Assembly (NCBI GenBank): GCA_013152695.1
Contig: JAADFV010000316.1
Location: 1 to 18,537, forward strand
From: Chloroflexota bacterium
Lineage (GTDB): Bacteria > Chloroflexota > Anaerolineae > J102
Length of the DNA: 18,537 bases
Reading direction: 5' to 3'
Shown: one piece after another, positions 1-7,284 of the stretch
How positions within the stretch are numbered: position 1 is the first letter of the stretch
Layout: every line of letters starts with the position of its first letter
The notes under the pieces: generated by a model
The model's input: only the letters and a program-made list of their open reading frames with translations
The model's database searches: none
What the model was told of the DNA's origin: nothing
Program-made: the position numbers and the translations under genes

Positions 1-24
1 GACAGCGCAGGCCATCCTCCGGCC

Positions 25-55
25 GTAGGCCTACAGAGCCGACTTCCAGTCGGCT
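25..55. repeat. Palindrome plus 8-bp-stem hairpin downstream of ftsH
   Basis: A perfect 10-base palindrome, GTAGGCCTAC (25-34), is followed by a hairpin with an 8-bp perfect stem, AGCCGACT (37-44) and AGTCGGCT (48-55), and a 3-base loop. It lies 65 bases beyond the ftsH stop codon. There is no T-run on either side, so it does not look like a standard intrinsic terminator. It may be a dispersed REP-like element or an RNA 3'-end stabiliser; copy number cannot be judged from one window. Confidence 0.55.
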
Positions 56-63
56 AGACCCCA

Positions 64-83
64 CCTTCACCTGCCTTCGCCTG
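64..83. repeat. Two tandem 10-base units
   Basis: The units ccttcacctg (64-73) and ccttcgcctg (74-83) differ at one base, and a decayed third copy may follow (ccgtcg...). They lie between the hairpin above and the 3' end of ftsH. No coding role is seen. They resemble other short degenerate repeats at the right edge of the window in style, not in sequence. Confidence 0.45.
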
Positions 84-119
84 CCGTCGACCCTCCTTTT
101 TGCCTCTTGGCTCCAACTC

Positions 120-2072
120 TTATTCAGGCGTCGGCCTGGGTCCCAAGATTTTCTCCAGATCTTGTTTCTGAATGGTCTCGTGCTTTAGTAAAGCTTGCGC
201 TAGTTGATCGAGAAGCGTGCGATGTTTGCTGAGAATTTTGCGGGCATCTTCGTGGCGATCATCGAGTAGTTTATGAATCAACTGATCAATACGAGCAGCC
301 GTGTCTTCACTGTAGTCGCGTCCCGTGGCCATTTCGTACCCTAAGAAGGGCTGTTCTTCATTAGCCTGGAAAGCAACCAGACCCAGTTCACTCATCCCCC
401 AACGCGTGACCATCCGCCGCGCCAGCTTGGTTGCTTCGACCAGATCATTTTCAGCACCGGTGGTAATGTCACCAAAGGCTAGCTCTTCTGCGGTGCGTCC
501 TCCCAACATAACTGACAGGCGTGCCAACAAATAGCGGCGGCTAATGTTATATTGGTCTTTTTCCGGTAGCTGCTCGGTCACCCCAAGTGCCTGGCCGCGG
601 GGAATTATACTGACCTTGAGCACAGGATCGGCCTCAGGACTAAACCACGCCACCAGGGTATGCCCACTTTCGTGATAGGCGATTACGTTACGATCATGTT
701 CATCTAAGAGTAAGGAGCGAGCCCCACCCAAAATGACTTGATCCTCGGCTTCTTCGAAATCGGACATTTGAATGGTTGTATGATTATTGCGGGCAGCGAC
801 CAGTGCCGCTTCATTGCATAGATTAGCGATATCGGCGCCACTGAAACCCGGCGTAGCCGCTGCTAATGTATGCAAATCCACATCGTCGGCCAGCTTGAGC
901 TTACGCGTGTGGATACGAAGAATACCTTCACGACCTCGCATATCGGGTAGCCCCAGGGTAACCTGGCGATCAAAACGTCCAGGCCGTAAAAGTGCTGGAT
1001 CCAATACATCGGGGCGATTGGTGGCAGCCATGACAATGATCTCGTGGCGTTCATCGAAGCCATCCATCTCCACCAAAAGTTGGTTCAACGTCTGTTCTCG
1101 TTCATCATTGACAGAACCCATGCCAGCGCCCCGGCGACGACCAACAGCATCAAGTTCATCGATGAAAATGATCGCCGGCGCCGCTGCCTTGGCCTGTTCG
1201 AAAAGATCGCGCACGCGACTGGCCCCCACACCGACGAACATTTCAACAAATTCAGAAGCACTGATGCTGAAGAAGGGTACGCCCGCTTCACCAGCGACGG
1301 CGCGTGCTGTCAGTGTTTTACCGGTGCCCGGCGGCCCCACCAAGAGCACGCCGCGAGGAATACGCGCCCCGAGATCATGGTATTTTTGGGGGCTACGCAA
1401 AAAGTCTACTACTTCCTGAAGTTCCAGCTTGACCTCATCGGCACCGGCAATATCATCGAAAGTAACCCCGCTTTCTTCCTTGTTGTACAAACGTGCTTTG
1501 CTACGCCCGAAACCAAAAAGCTTGCTGCCCTGCCCTCCGAGTCCACCCTGGCGTCCCATCCACAAGAAGAAGCCGATCAAGAGCACGAGCGGTAAGCCTT
1601 CGACCAAAAGAGTTGAGAGCCAAGGTGAAGAAGGTTGCATGACGTCGATTTCTACGTCATGTTCTTCTAGCATGGAAATAAGGCGTGTATCTCCCACGGT
1701 TTCCGGAAAAGTGGTCTCGAATTCACTGTAGGTGAGGGGTGTGGGAGTAGGACTGGGTGTGGTGGCAGGTGTTTTTGTTGTTGTTTCTTTACCCGGTGTA
1801 GCAATAGGCCAGGCGATAGGCTGAATCAAGTTTCCCTTGATGCTGGCCCCAACAATTTTGACGCTGGCGACGTTATCATTCCGCACTTGATCGATAAAGG
1901 TGCTGTAGGGCAGCTTGACCGTTTCTACCTTTTTCAAGTTCGGTATAAAAATAAGGAAATTCCAGGCCAACAGACTGAGGAAAATGATCCACCACGTCCA
2001 GTTATTTGCAGGCTTATTGGGCAGTGGTTTTTGGGGCTTTTGGGGTTTCTGGGGTGATGGATTGATGTTCAT
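120..2072 (-). CDS. ftsH: ATP-dependent zinc metalloprotease FtsH
   Basis: Membrane-anchored AAA+ protease that unfolds and degrades misassembled membrane proteins and short-lived regulators. The order is a Pro-rich cytoplasmic tail with three QKP repeats (about 8-16), a first membrane helix (about 24-46), an extracytoplasmic domain with a Thr/Pro-rich stretch (91-113), and a second helix (about 154-172). The AAA module has Walker A GPPGTGKT (246-253), the pore motif FVGV (279-282), Walker B with D305-E306, and arginine-finger region residues R363/R366. The zinc protease motif is HESGH (467-471), with probable third ligand D543 in the TGAEND segment. At 650 residues it is a normal bacterial FtsH. 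ATG start; the Shine-Dalgarno site is weak. The 118-base gap to the upstream glycosyltransferase has a consensus -35 (TTGACA, complement of 2163-2168) but no convincing -10, so it may be read from the upstream promoter. Confidence 0.97.
   Translation of the reverse strand: MNINPSPQKPQKPQKPLPNKPANNWTWWIIFLSLLAWNFLIFIPNLKKVETVKLPYSTFIDQVRNDNVASVKIVGASIKGNLIQPIAWPIATPGKETTTKTPATTPSPTPTPLTYSEFETTFPETVGDTRLISMLEEHDVEIDVMQPSSPWLSTLLVEGLPLVLLIGFFLWMGRQGGLGGQGSKLFGFGRSKARLYNKEESGVTFDDIAGADEVKLELQEVVDFLRSPQKYHDLGARIPRGVLLVGPPGTGKTLTARAVAGEAGVPFFSISASEFVEMFVGVGASRVRDLFEQAKAAAPAIIFIDELDAVGRRRGAGMGSVNDEREQTLNQLLVEMDGFDERHEIIVMAATNRPDVLDPALLRPGRFDRQVTLGLPDMRGREGILRIHTRKLKLADDVDLHTLAAATPGFSGADIANLCNEAALVAARNNHTTIQMSDFEEAEDQVILGGARSLLLDEHDRNVIAYHESGHTLVAWFSPEADPVLKVSIIPRGQALGVTEQLPEKDQYNISRRYLLARLSVMLGGRTAEELAFGDITTGAENDLVEATKLARRMVTRWGMSELGLVAFQANEEQPFLGYEMATGRDYSEDTAARIDQLIHKLLDDRHEDARKILSKHRTLLDQLAQALLKHETIQKQDLEKILGPRPTPE
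2029..2055. repeat. Three 9-base units with G4 tracts in the ftsH 5' end
   Basis: The plus strand reads ttttggggc, ttttggggt, ttctggggt, and an additional GGG lies at 2019-2021. On the minus strand it encodes the three QKP repeats of the FtsH N-terminal tail. The G tracts are on the template strand for ftsH. It is a coding microsatellite and could fold as a quadruplex, though the first tract has only three G. Confidence 0.6.
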
Positions 2073-2190
2073 AACAAGGGATGGCTCTCTCGTTTTAGCA
2101 ATGACTAACGATCGTGATGATTTCTTGGATCAGTTTATCACAGCGCTTCCCATTGGAACAATTGTCAATTCAGCAGGATGCGGAGAGACA

Positions 2191-2886
2191 TTAAAGGCGT
2201 TTTTGCGCTGTGTGCCGGCGTTGGCGAGTCTTTTTGATAACGCGAATAAAATTTAATGTATGTTTCAGCGGGTTGATGTGGCTGCGCTCCTCTCCGTAAA
2301 TCGTGCGGATGGGAATCCATTGCAAACGATAGCCCTTGAGCACGCACAAGACGATCACCTCGACCTCGAATTCGAAGCCCAGCTCCATGCTGCTCAAAGT
2401 CGCGCTCATCATGCGGCGGCTGAGCAAGCGATAACCAGACTGATTGTCTTGTACGGGCTGGCCTAATGCCCAGGAGAAGGACCAGCGGCCGAGAGTGTTG
2501 GCCAAACGGCGGATGGGAGGTATCTGAGAGAAATCGCGGGCACCGATGATGAGATCGGCCTGGCTATGTTCGAAAAGGTCGATGAAGCGGGGGATTTCCG
2601 CTGGGTCGTGTTGCCCATCGGCATCCAGAGTGATGACTGCGTCATAATCTCGGGCCAGGGCCCACTCGAAGCCGGCGCGCAAGGCAGCACCCTTCCCCTG
2701 ATTCCGCGATTGACGGAGCACCTGGGCCCCCGCTTCCTGCGCCCGCTGGGCTGTCTCATCTGTTGAGCCATCATCCACTACCAACACCGGTAAATAAGGC
2801 AGCGCCCCTTGCACAACCACGCTGATGTGGGTGCTTTCGTTGTAGGCAGGGATTAATGCCAGGAGAGAGGGGTGAGGGGTATTCAT
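2191..2886 (-). CDS. Family 2 glycosyltransferase (dolichyl-/polyprenyl-phosphate sugar synthase-like)
   Basis: A GT-A fold transferase that probably moves a sugar from a nucleotide sugar to a polyprenyl phosphate or another membrane acceptor. Visible motifs (counted from ATG 2886) are the nucleotide-binding start LIPAYNE (about 11-17), DDGS (38-41), the metal-binding DAD in LDADGQH (about 87-93), and QSGYR (149-153). These are typical of the DPM1/DPG-synthase subgroup. There is no C-terminal membrane domain; at 231 residues it is the short form. The open frame could begin at a TTG at 2889, but the adjacent ATG at 2886 is the better start. It begins 8 bases after the aminotransferase stop without a good ribosome site, so translation is probably coupled. 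The acceptor cannot be named from sequence. Confidence 0.9.
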   Translation of the reverse strand: MNTPHPSLLALIPAYNESTHISVVVQGALPYLPVLVVDDGSTDETAQRAQEAGAQVLRQSRNQGKGAALRAGFEWALARDYDAVITLDADGQHDPAEIPRFIDLFEHSQADLIIGARDFSQIPPIRRLANTLGRWSFSWALGQPVQDNQSGYRLLSRRMMSATLSSMELGFEFEVEVIVLCVLKGYRLQWIPIRTIYGEERSHINPLKHTLNFIRVIKKTRQRRHTAQKRL

Positions 2887-2894
2887 CAAAGGAG

Positions 2895-4154
2895 CTAGGA
2901 GGCAGCTGCAATCACTCGTTCGAGAGCATCGAGTCCGCGTTCCAGGGTCGTCATGTCCGGCCCGAAACTAACACGACAGTAGTTGCCGTAGCGAGCATGG
3001 GCACGACGGTTATCAGGGTTGACATCAAAGAACACGCCGGGCACGGTAATCACCTTTTCTTGCAGACCCGCCTTGAAAAAGGCAATACCATCATTAAGCG
3101 GCGGCGGCAATTGGGCCAGATTTGCCCACACGTAAAAGGTGCCGCTGGGCTCAGCATCGGCGAAGATGTTCATGGCTCTCAGGCGCTGTAAGGTGTAATC
3201 CCGCTTCTCACGAAAGGCATTTTGGATCGCTTCTGTTTCTTGATAAACATACTCCGGTTCTAACAAATCCATCACTTTGGCTTGAAATGGATGGTTGGGG
3301 CCACCGTCCAGGAAGGAACCGGCGCTACCAATGGCACGAATAACCTCTTTGGGGGCGAGGGTCCAACTCAGTCGCCAGCCCGGATAACGCCAATTTTTGG
3401 TCAAACCATCGACAATAATGACCGGATCCGTGTTGACATCCTCGACATATTCGGCGGCGGAGACCATTTTGGGAGGATGGGCATGGGCCGAACCCGTGTA
3501 AATGTAGTGTGAGTAGAATTCATCCAGAATGAGAGAACATTCGTATTCCCGTGCCATGTGCACCCAACGCCGGAGACGCTCGCCTTCGATCACCTGGCCG
3601 GTAGGATTACAAGGATTGCTCACCAGCAAGGCTCGCAGGCCGCGCCCTAAAATTTCGCGCTTGAGCATAGCCAGAGGGGCCATGTAACCTTCATCTGGGT
3701 CGAGCAAGATAGGGATGGGGATGAATGCCTTGAAAACGCTGAGCAGTTCTTCGTAAGCAGTGTAGTCGGGGAGAAAATGTCCCATATTGATATTGCCCAG
3801 GGCCGCGGCCAGCCGTGTTAGTGCTACCCGTCCTCCTCCGGCAATACTGACATTTTCCCAGGTATATTGTGAAGGTTTCCCGCTACGATAAAGCGTATTG
3901 TAAAGATCGGCTACCTTCTGCCGTAGGGCCATTTCTCCGGTAATGGGGCCATATTCTTGGGCGCGAGGGTCGATTTCGATCCGGTCGACACGGGGAGGAG
4001 CATCGGGAAGGGGGCCTGTCTCAGGCATACCCTGACCGAGATTAGCCCATTCCTGGTCGTCATATGAAAATCCTTGTTGTCTGGCCCGGTCCATGACATA
4101 GATAACACCGGTGCGGGGCACACGCCGGAATCCGGGAATTGTCGCTTGGGACAT
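2895..4154 (-). CDS. Class I/II pyridoxal-phosphate aminotransferase
   Basis: A fold-type I PLP enzyme that transfers amino groups between an amino acid and a 2-oxo acid. The PLP Schiff-base lysine is probably K253 in GLTKNWRYPGWR, the cofactor-binding NPTG lies at 183-186, the pyridine-nitrogen Asp is D211 in LDEFY, and the substrate carboxylate Arg is R394 in YCRVSFG. At 419 residues it has family length. The start ATG at 4154 has AGAGG six bases upstream. A near-consensus promoter precedes it (separate entry). It heads a run with the glycosyltransferase and then ftsH, though no shared pathway is evident. Aspartate, aromatic and alanine-type specificities all share this architecture, and the sequence does not settle which applies. 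Confidence 0.92.
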   Translation of the reverse strand: MSQATIPGFRRVPRTGVIYVMDRARQQGFSYDDQEWANLGQGMPETGPLPDAPPRVDRIEIDPRAQEYGPITGEMALRQKVADLYNTLYRSGKPSQYTWENVSIAGGGRVALTRLAAALGNINMGHFLPDYTAYEELLSVFKAFIPIPILLDPDEGYMAPLAMLKREILGRGLRALLVSNPCNPTGQVIEGERLRRWVHMAREYECSLILDEFYSHYIYTGSAHAHPPKMVSAAEYVEDVNTDPVIIVDGLTKNWRYPGWRLSWTLAPKEVIRAIGSAGSFLDGGPNHPFQAKVMDLLEPEYVYQETEAIQNAFREKRDYTLQRLRAMNIFADAEPSGTFYVWANLAQLPPPLNDGIAFFKAGLQEKVITVPGVFFDVNPDNRRAHARYGNYCRVSFGPDMTTLERGLDALERVIAAAS

Positions 4155-4230
4155 GAAAATCCTCTGTTTGAAAATGACTCTGTTTGTTTTGACTCTTGGG
4201 GTTTTATTCTACCAACATTGGCTGGTATTC

Positions 4231-4263
4231 CTCGATTATCGAGCAGTCGTTGTAAACTGTCAA
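4231..4263 (-). promoter_or_regulatory. Promoter of the aminotransferase operon with a palindrome over the -10
   Basis: On the minus strand TTGACA (complement of 4258-4263) is 17 bases from GATAAT (complement of 4235-4240). This gives a start near 4228 and a leader of about 74 bases. A perfect inverted repeat, CTCGAT-T-ATCGAG (4231-4243), covers the -10 and is a natural position for a repressor operator. It lies back to back with the promoter of the metal-binding lipoprotein gene. Confidence 0.7.
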
Positions 4264-4266
4264 GAG

Positions 4267-4295
4267 TTGAAATATGTAACCCCCCGGCATCTAAT
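4267..4295 (+). promoter_or_regulatory. Promoter of the metal-binding lipoprotein gene
   Basis: TTGAAA (4267-4272) is separated by 17 bases from TCTAAT (4290-4295), putting the transcript start near 4302 and giving a 48-base leader that ends in an AAGGA ribosome site (4337-4341). The -35 boxes of this promoter and the divergent one are only three bases apart, so the two probably compete or share control. Confidence 0.6.
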
Positions 4296-4349
4296 CAGTA
4301 GCCTATAGAAGTCACTTTTAGCTACCATTCGAAGCCAAGGAACCTGTAC

Positions 4350-5279
4350 ATGATGACAAAACTGAAGTTATTTCTCCTTTTCTCGCTTTTAGCCTGGACC
4401 CTTACTGCCTGCTCTGCTCCGACCCCTGACTTGACCAAACAGCAAAGCCTGAAGGTTGTTGCATCAACCTCGATTGTGGGCGATGTTGTGCGCAACATAG
4501 GTGGTGATGCCATTCAGCTCGATATCTTGATGGATGTTGGTGTCGATCCCCACAGCTTTGAGCCATCGCCTAAGCAAGTAGCAGCCATGTCTGACGCTGA
4601 TGTCATCTTTATTCACGGCCTGGGCCTGGAGGAGACCATGGCTCCTTTATTGGACAGTATGGCTGCCGAAGACAAGTTGATTGTCCCCGTCGCTGCCAAC
4701 GTGGAAACGATTGCTTTTGCCGGCGATAGCGAGGAAGGAGATGCTCACGACGGCGTCGATCCTCACACCTGGCTGGACCCCAACAATGTCCTCGTGTGGG
4801 TGGACACCATTACCACGACACTGAGCGATCTAGATCCGGACAACGCTCAGACCTATGAAAGCAACGCCGAGGCTTATCGCCAGCAACTACGTGATCTCGA
4901 TGCCTGGATTCGCAAGCAGGTTGAGACAATCCCGCCGGAAAGACGCCTGATTGTTACCGATCATCGTATTTTTGGTTACTTTGCCCGTCGTTATGGTTTT
5001 CAACAGATAGGCGCGGTGGTGCCGGCGTACAGTTCTATGGCTGGAGCGGCGGCACAAGACCTTTCTGCCCTGGAAGATGCAATTCGCGCCTATCATGTAC
5101 CCGCCATTTTTGTCGGAAATACGGTCAATCCCAGCCTGGCAGAGCGAGTAGCGCAGGACACGAATATCCGCCTCGTGCGCATTTATACTGGCTCATTGAG
5201 TGCAATGGATGGTCCTGCCCCTACCTACATCGATTACATGCGTTACAACACGACTATGATTGTCGAGGGGTTACGGTAG
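4350..5279 (+). CDS. Metal ABC transporter substrate-binding lipoprotein (ZnuA/TroA family)
   Basis: Captures a divalent metal, probably zinc or manganese, outside the membrane for an ABC importer. It has a lipoprotein signal with lipobox LTAC (C21). Three His ligands are in the expected places: H68 in GVDPHSFEP, H139 in GVDPHTWLDP and H205 in VTDHRIFGYFARRYGF. The Asp that completes the site in TroA and PsaA is not seen at its usual position, where the protein reads YTGSLS (279-284); three His without it is compatible with a ZnuA-like zinc site. The acidic loop before H139 (126-137) is short. At 309 residues the length is typical. ATG has AAGGA eight bases upstream. No permease or ATPase gene is adjacent, so the partner transporter must be elsewhere. 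A likely terminator follows. Confidence 0.92.
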   Translation: MMTKLKLFLLFSLLAWTLTACSAPTPDLTKQQSLKVVASTSIVGDVVRNIGGDAIQLDILMDVGVDPHSFEPSPKQVAAMSDADVIFIHGLGLEETMAPLLDSMAAEDKLIVPVAANVETIAFAGDSEEGDAHDGVDPHTWLDPNNVLVWVDTITTTLSDLDPDNAQTYESNAEAYRQQLRDLDAWIRKQVETIPPERRLIVTDHRIFGYFARRYGFQQIGAVVPAYSSMAGAAAQDLSALEDAIRAYHVPAIFVGNTVNPSLAERVAQDTNIRLVRIYTGSLSAMDGPAPTYIDYMRYNTTMIVEGLR

Positions 5280-5333
5280 TACTGCTCGTAAGTGCAGAGG
5301 CCAGAAAGTCAGTAGCGTAGGAAATCGTATGGA

Positions 5334-5394
5334 GGAGGGGATGGCGAGGAGGAAGTTCTTGTCAGCACCTGTCTTCCTCAAGCCTCTCCTTTTT
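5334..5394 (+). terminator. Likely intrinsic terminator of the metal-binding lipoprotein gene
   Basis: An imperfect long hairpin: inner stem GAGGAAG (5349-5355) with CTTCCTC (5373-5379), outer stem GGAGGGG (5334-5340) with CCTCTCC (5383-5389, one G-U pair), followed at once by TTTTT (5390-5394). It starts 55 bases after the stop codon. The internal loop is asymmetric, so strength is uncertain. Confidence 0.55.
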
Positions 5395-5460
5395 CTGTGC
5401 CCAGACGCTCATGGTGGCGACTAAGGCTTGTTGACCAGAACCCTACCTGGCCTGAACGCG

Positions 5461-5484
5461 CAAAAGCCGGGGACACCCCCGGCT
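5461..5484 (-). terminator. Intrinsic terminator of rpsT
   Basis: A perfect 8-bp GC-rich stem, AGCCGGGG (5465-5472) with CCCCGGCT (5477-5484), and a 4-base loop. On the minus strand the stem ends in TTTTG. It lies 28 bases beyond the rpsT stop. On the plus strand it is followed by AAACG, so it works in the rpsT direction. Confidence 0.75.
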
Positions 5485-5511
5485 AAACGACGCGATGAAT
5501 GGCAGCAAGTA

Positions 5512-5784
5512 TTATTTGCCGGATGCAGCTTTATTGACCAGACGCACAATACGAGATTTTTTCCGAGCAGCAGTATTTTTGTGAATCACACCTTTACTGG
5601 CAGCTCGATCAAGACGGCTGATGGTCACAGCCAGGGAAGCACGGGCGTTTTCGATATCTCCGGCTTCGACAAAACCTCGTGTGCGTTTGATGGCGCGGCG
5701 CAGACCGCCGATAACGACCCGGTTACGGGCGCGGCGCTTCAAACTCTGGCGATGTCGTTTTAGTGCAGATTTGTGGGTAGCCAA
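5512..5784 (-). CDS. rpsT: 30S ribosomal protein S20
   Basis: Small basic protein that binds 16S rRNA early in 30S assembly. The 90-residue sequence begins MATHKSALKRHRQS and is rich in Lys/Arg throughout, as expected for bacterial S20 (about 85-90 residues). The start codon is TTG (complement of 5782-5784), fixed by a GGAGG ribosome site eight bases upstream (complement of 5793-5797) and by homology of the N terminus. It has its own promoter in the 3' end of the DUF2085 gene, a leader of about 84 bases with a hairpin, and a strong terminator, so it is a monocistronic unit downstream of the cytochrome maturation operon. Confidence 0.97.
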   Translation of the reverse strand: MATHKSALKRHRQSLKRRARNRVVIGGLRRAIKRTRGFVEAGDIENARASLAVTISRLDRAASKGVIHKNTAARKKSRIVRLVNKAASGK

Positions 5785-5797
5785 GAACTATTCCTCC
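5782..5797 (-). promoter_or_regulatory. UUG start and strong ribosome site of rpsT
   Basis: GGAGG (complement of 5793-5797) is eight bases before a TTG start codon. No in-frame ATG offers a better N terminus. In Escherichia coli, S20 also starts at UUG and that codon is part of its translational autocontrol; the same use here is inference. Confidence 0.75.
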
Positions 5798-5820
5798 AAC
5801 AGCTGATATGCAAACAAATA

Positions 5821-5846
5821 CCCGACGAGCAAAGCACCCGGTCGGG
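5821..5846 (-). terminator. Hairpin between the DUF2085 gene and rpsT
   Basis: CCCGAC (5821-5826) pairs with GTCGGG (5841-5846) around a 14-base loop. Read on the minus strand it is followed by a U-rich stretch, TATTTGTTTG. It could end read-through from the cytochrome maturation operon, or it could be an attenuating structure in the rpsT leader, since the rpsT promoter lies upstream of it. The large loop makes a strong terminator unlikely. Confidence 0.4.
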
Positions 5847-5874
5847 CGAAAAGATTAACTTGGAACAACATCTA

Positions 5875-5904
5875 ATTATAATCGCAAGCAGCCTATTTGA
5901 TCAA
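5875..5904 (-). promoter_or_regulatory. Promoter of rpsT
   Basis: TTGATC (complement of 5899-5904) lies 18 bases from a consensus TATAAT (complement of 5875-5880). The -35 is within the last codons of the DUF2085 gene. The predicted start is near 5868, giving a leader of about 84 bases before the UUG codon. Confidence 0.65.
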
Positions 5905-6576
5905 ATCTGAGGAAACGTCGTGAGTATGCTTGAGTGTTTTGCTGGCGTTACGCATGGATTGAGCCAGATAGGGATAAACGAACCAGACTGTTCCCACACC
6001 AAACAAGGCGCCTGTGATCGTGCGCAGTAGCCAATTGCTGTGGTGGAGTCCTACGAGTTGGGTGATACCGTCAATGGCCATAGGCAAAACAAAAAGCATG
6101 TACTGTCGCCAGCTAAGTGCGTGCAGACGTTGCCGTCTCAGGGCAAAGAGCAGGCCCATGAGGAACATGGCACCGTAAATAGCCACATCCCGTTCGCAGA
6201 TGGCCACCTTGTAGCCATGTTGAGGATCGCCGATATAAGTCCGGCGGACGAGAAGATTATGCGCATTGGCCACGCCGTCTTGCGGCAAAGTACTTAAATC
6301 ATAAATGGGTGCCTGTCCAAACAGGAAGTAAGAGCGCTCAGGGAGTTGGTGGCAGGCAGGACGATAGATGAGATAGATCAGCCGGGCCGGTGTTTCGGCG
6401 CCGAGATGCATCAGCACGGGCGCAAGAAAAGGCAGGCCCACATAGAGCAGGAACATGAGGTTGAGGACACCTAACCAGTGCCGGCTCAGCCACTGTACAA
6501 GGTGTTCCACCCACTTGATGAATGCCCTAAGAAGTGGAGGCATATCTGCCGGGCCGGAGGTTCCCTGTTGTGTCAT
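5893..6576 (-). CDS. DUF2085 membrane protein with two conserved cysteines
   Basis: Recognisable as a DUF2085 protein by CHQLPERS (C75, 75-82), CERD (C127, 127-130) and a C-terminal RTITGALFG segment (about 185-193). The family has no established function that I know of. Four membrane helices are visible: about 36-57, 129-146, 157-174 and 184-203. Basic residues flank the N-terminal end (KW...SRH) and follow helix 2 (RRQR, 147-150), so by the positive-inside rule the loop between helices 1 and 2, holding C75 and near C127, faces outside the cytoplasm. It is the last gene of the operon, 49 bases after the TlpA-like gene, with no evident ribosome site. Its position suggests a thiol-redox or haem-related role, which is inference. 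Confidence 0.85.
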   Translation of the reverse strand: MTQQGTSGPADMPPLLRAFIKWVEHLVQWLSRHWLGVLNLMFLLYVGLPFLAPVLMHLGAETPARLIYLIYRPACHQLPERSYFLFGQAPIYDLSTLPQDGVANAHNLLVRRTYIGDPQHGYKVAICERDVAIYGAMFLMGLLFALRRQRLHALSWRQYMLFVLPMAIDGITQLVGLHHSNWLLRTITGALFGVGTVWFVYPYLAQSMRNASKTLKHTHDVSSDLIK

Positions 6577-6625
6577 GGTGTTTATTTAGGGTTTCGCCGA
6601 AAATGGCCGAAGTTGCCGCAGGGGC

Positions 6626-7249
6626 TCATAATATTTTATCAAGATGTTCTTCCATCCGTTCGAGAGGAAGAAAGCCGATCCAGCGAACTTGAATTGTGCC
6701 GTCACGGTCGATAAAGAAAGAGGACGGTAATACCTGGCTCTTGTACACATCCATAACTTCTCCGCGTGGATCGATAATCACAGGCATGGTCATACCGAAT
6801 TCTCGAACAAATGCCGCCACAGGTTCAGGTGATTCGGCGACATTGATTTCGATAACGACCAGTCCTTCCTCTTTATGTTTTTCGTATAAGTACACCAGAT
6901 CGGGCATTTCGCGACGGCAGGGCTCACACCAAGAGGCCCAGAAGTTAATCAGAACGGGCCGCCCTCGATAGTCGGCGAGGGTAATCGTGTTGCCATCCGG
7001 GGTATGAATGGCAAAGTTAGGGGCCTGGTAGCCGGCGGAGGGTTCAGTTTTACTGTGGTCTATACCGAAAAGGCTGGCAACGGGGAAGCTATTCTCGCTA
7101 CTGACCTGCCTCACGGGTGCTTGTGAGTCTTGCATGGCCAGATAAATCGCGCCTGCGGCCGCCAATAAGCCCAGCAACAAAACCAACAACGCCTGTCGCC
7201 GTTGGCGGTTGGGACCTGTGGGGGGGATATCCACAGAGAATGCGTTCAT
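6626..7249 (-). CDS. TlpA/ResA/CcmG-like membrane-anchored thioredoxin
   Basis: Extracytoplasmic thiol-disulfide reductase that in this context should reduce apocytochrome CxxCH cysteines or their chaperones, taking electrons from CcdA. An N-terminal anchor (about 19-37) is followed by a redoxin domain with WCEPC (C108, C111) and a cis-Pro before SSFFID (P175). The domain opening APNFAIHTPDG (76-86) is typical of the TlpA/AhpC-TSA-type redoxins. At 207 residues it is normal. ATG at 7249 is 35 bases after the ccdA stop; the only good ribosome site (AAGGAG) is more than 20 bases upstream, so initiation looks weak or coupled. CcmG is the functional equivalent in System I. Confidence 0.92.
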   Translation of the reverse strand: MNAFSVDIPPTGPNRQRRQALLVLLLGLLAAAGAIYLAMQDSQAPVRQVSSENSFPVASLFGIDHSKTEPSAGYQAPNFAIHTPDGNTITLADYRGRPVLINFWASWCEPCRREMPDLVYLYEKHKEEGLVVIEINVAESPEPVAAFVREFGMTMPVIIDPRGEVMDVYKSQVLPSSFFIDRDGTIQVRWIGFLPLERMEEHLDKIL

Positions 7250-7284
7250 CGTGCTTGTTACACTTTATCGGCCGGCTCCTTTAA

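Noticed and set aside
787..1595. Two long plus-strand open frames (210 and 183 codons) inside ftsH
   Set aside because: They lie antisense to a clear FtsH with all catalytic motifs; their translations are rich in Arg/Ser/Pro low-complexity and match no family I recognise.
2140..2168. Full promoter for ftsH from the TTGACA at 2163-2168
   Set aside because: The -35 is consensus, but no acceptable -10 lies 16-18 bases away, so I left it as a remark in the ftsH entry.
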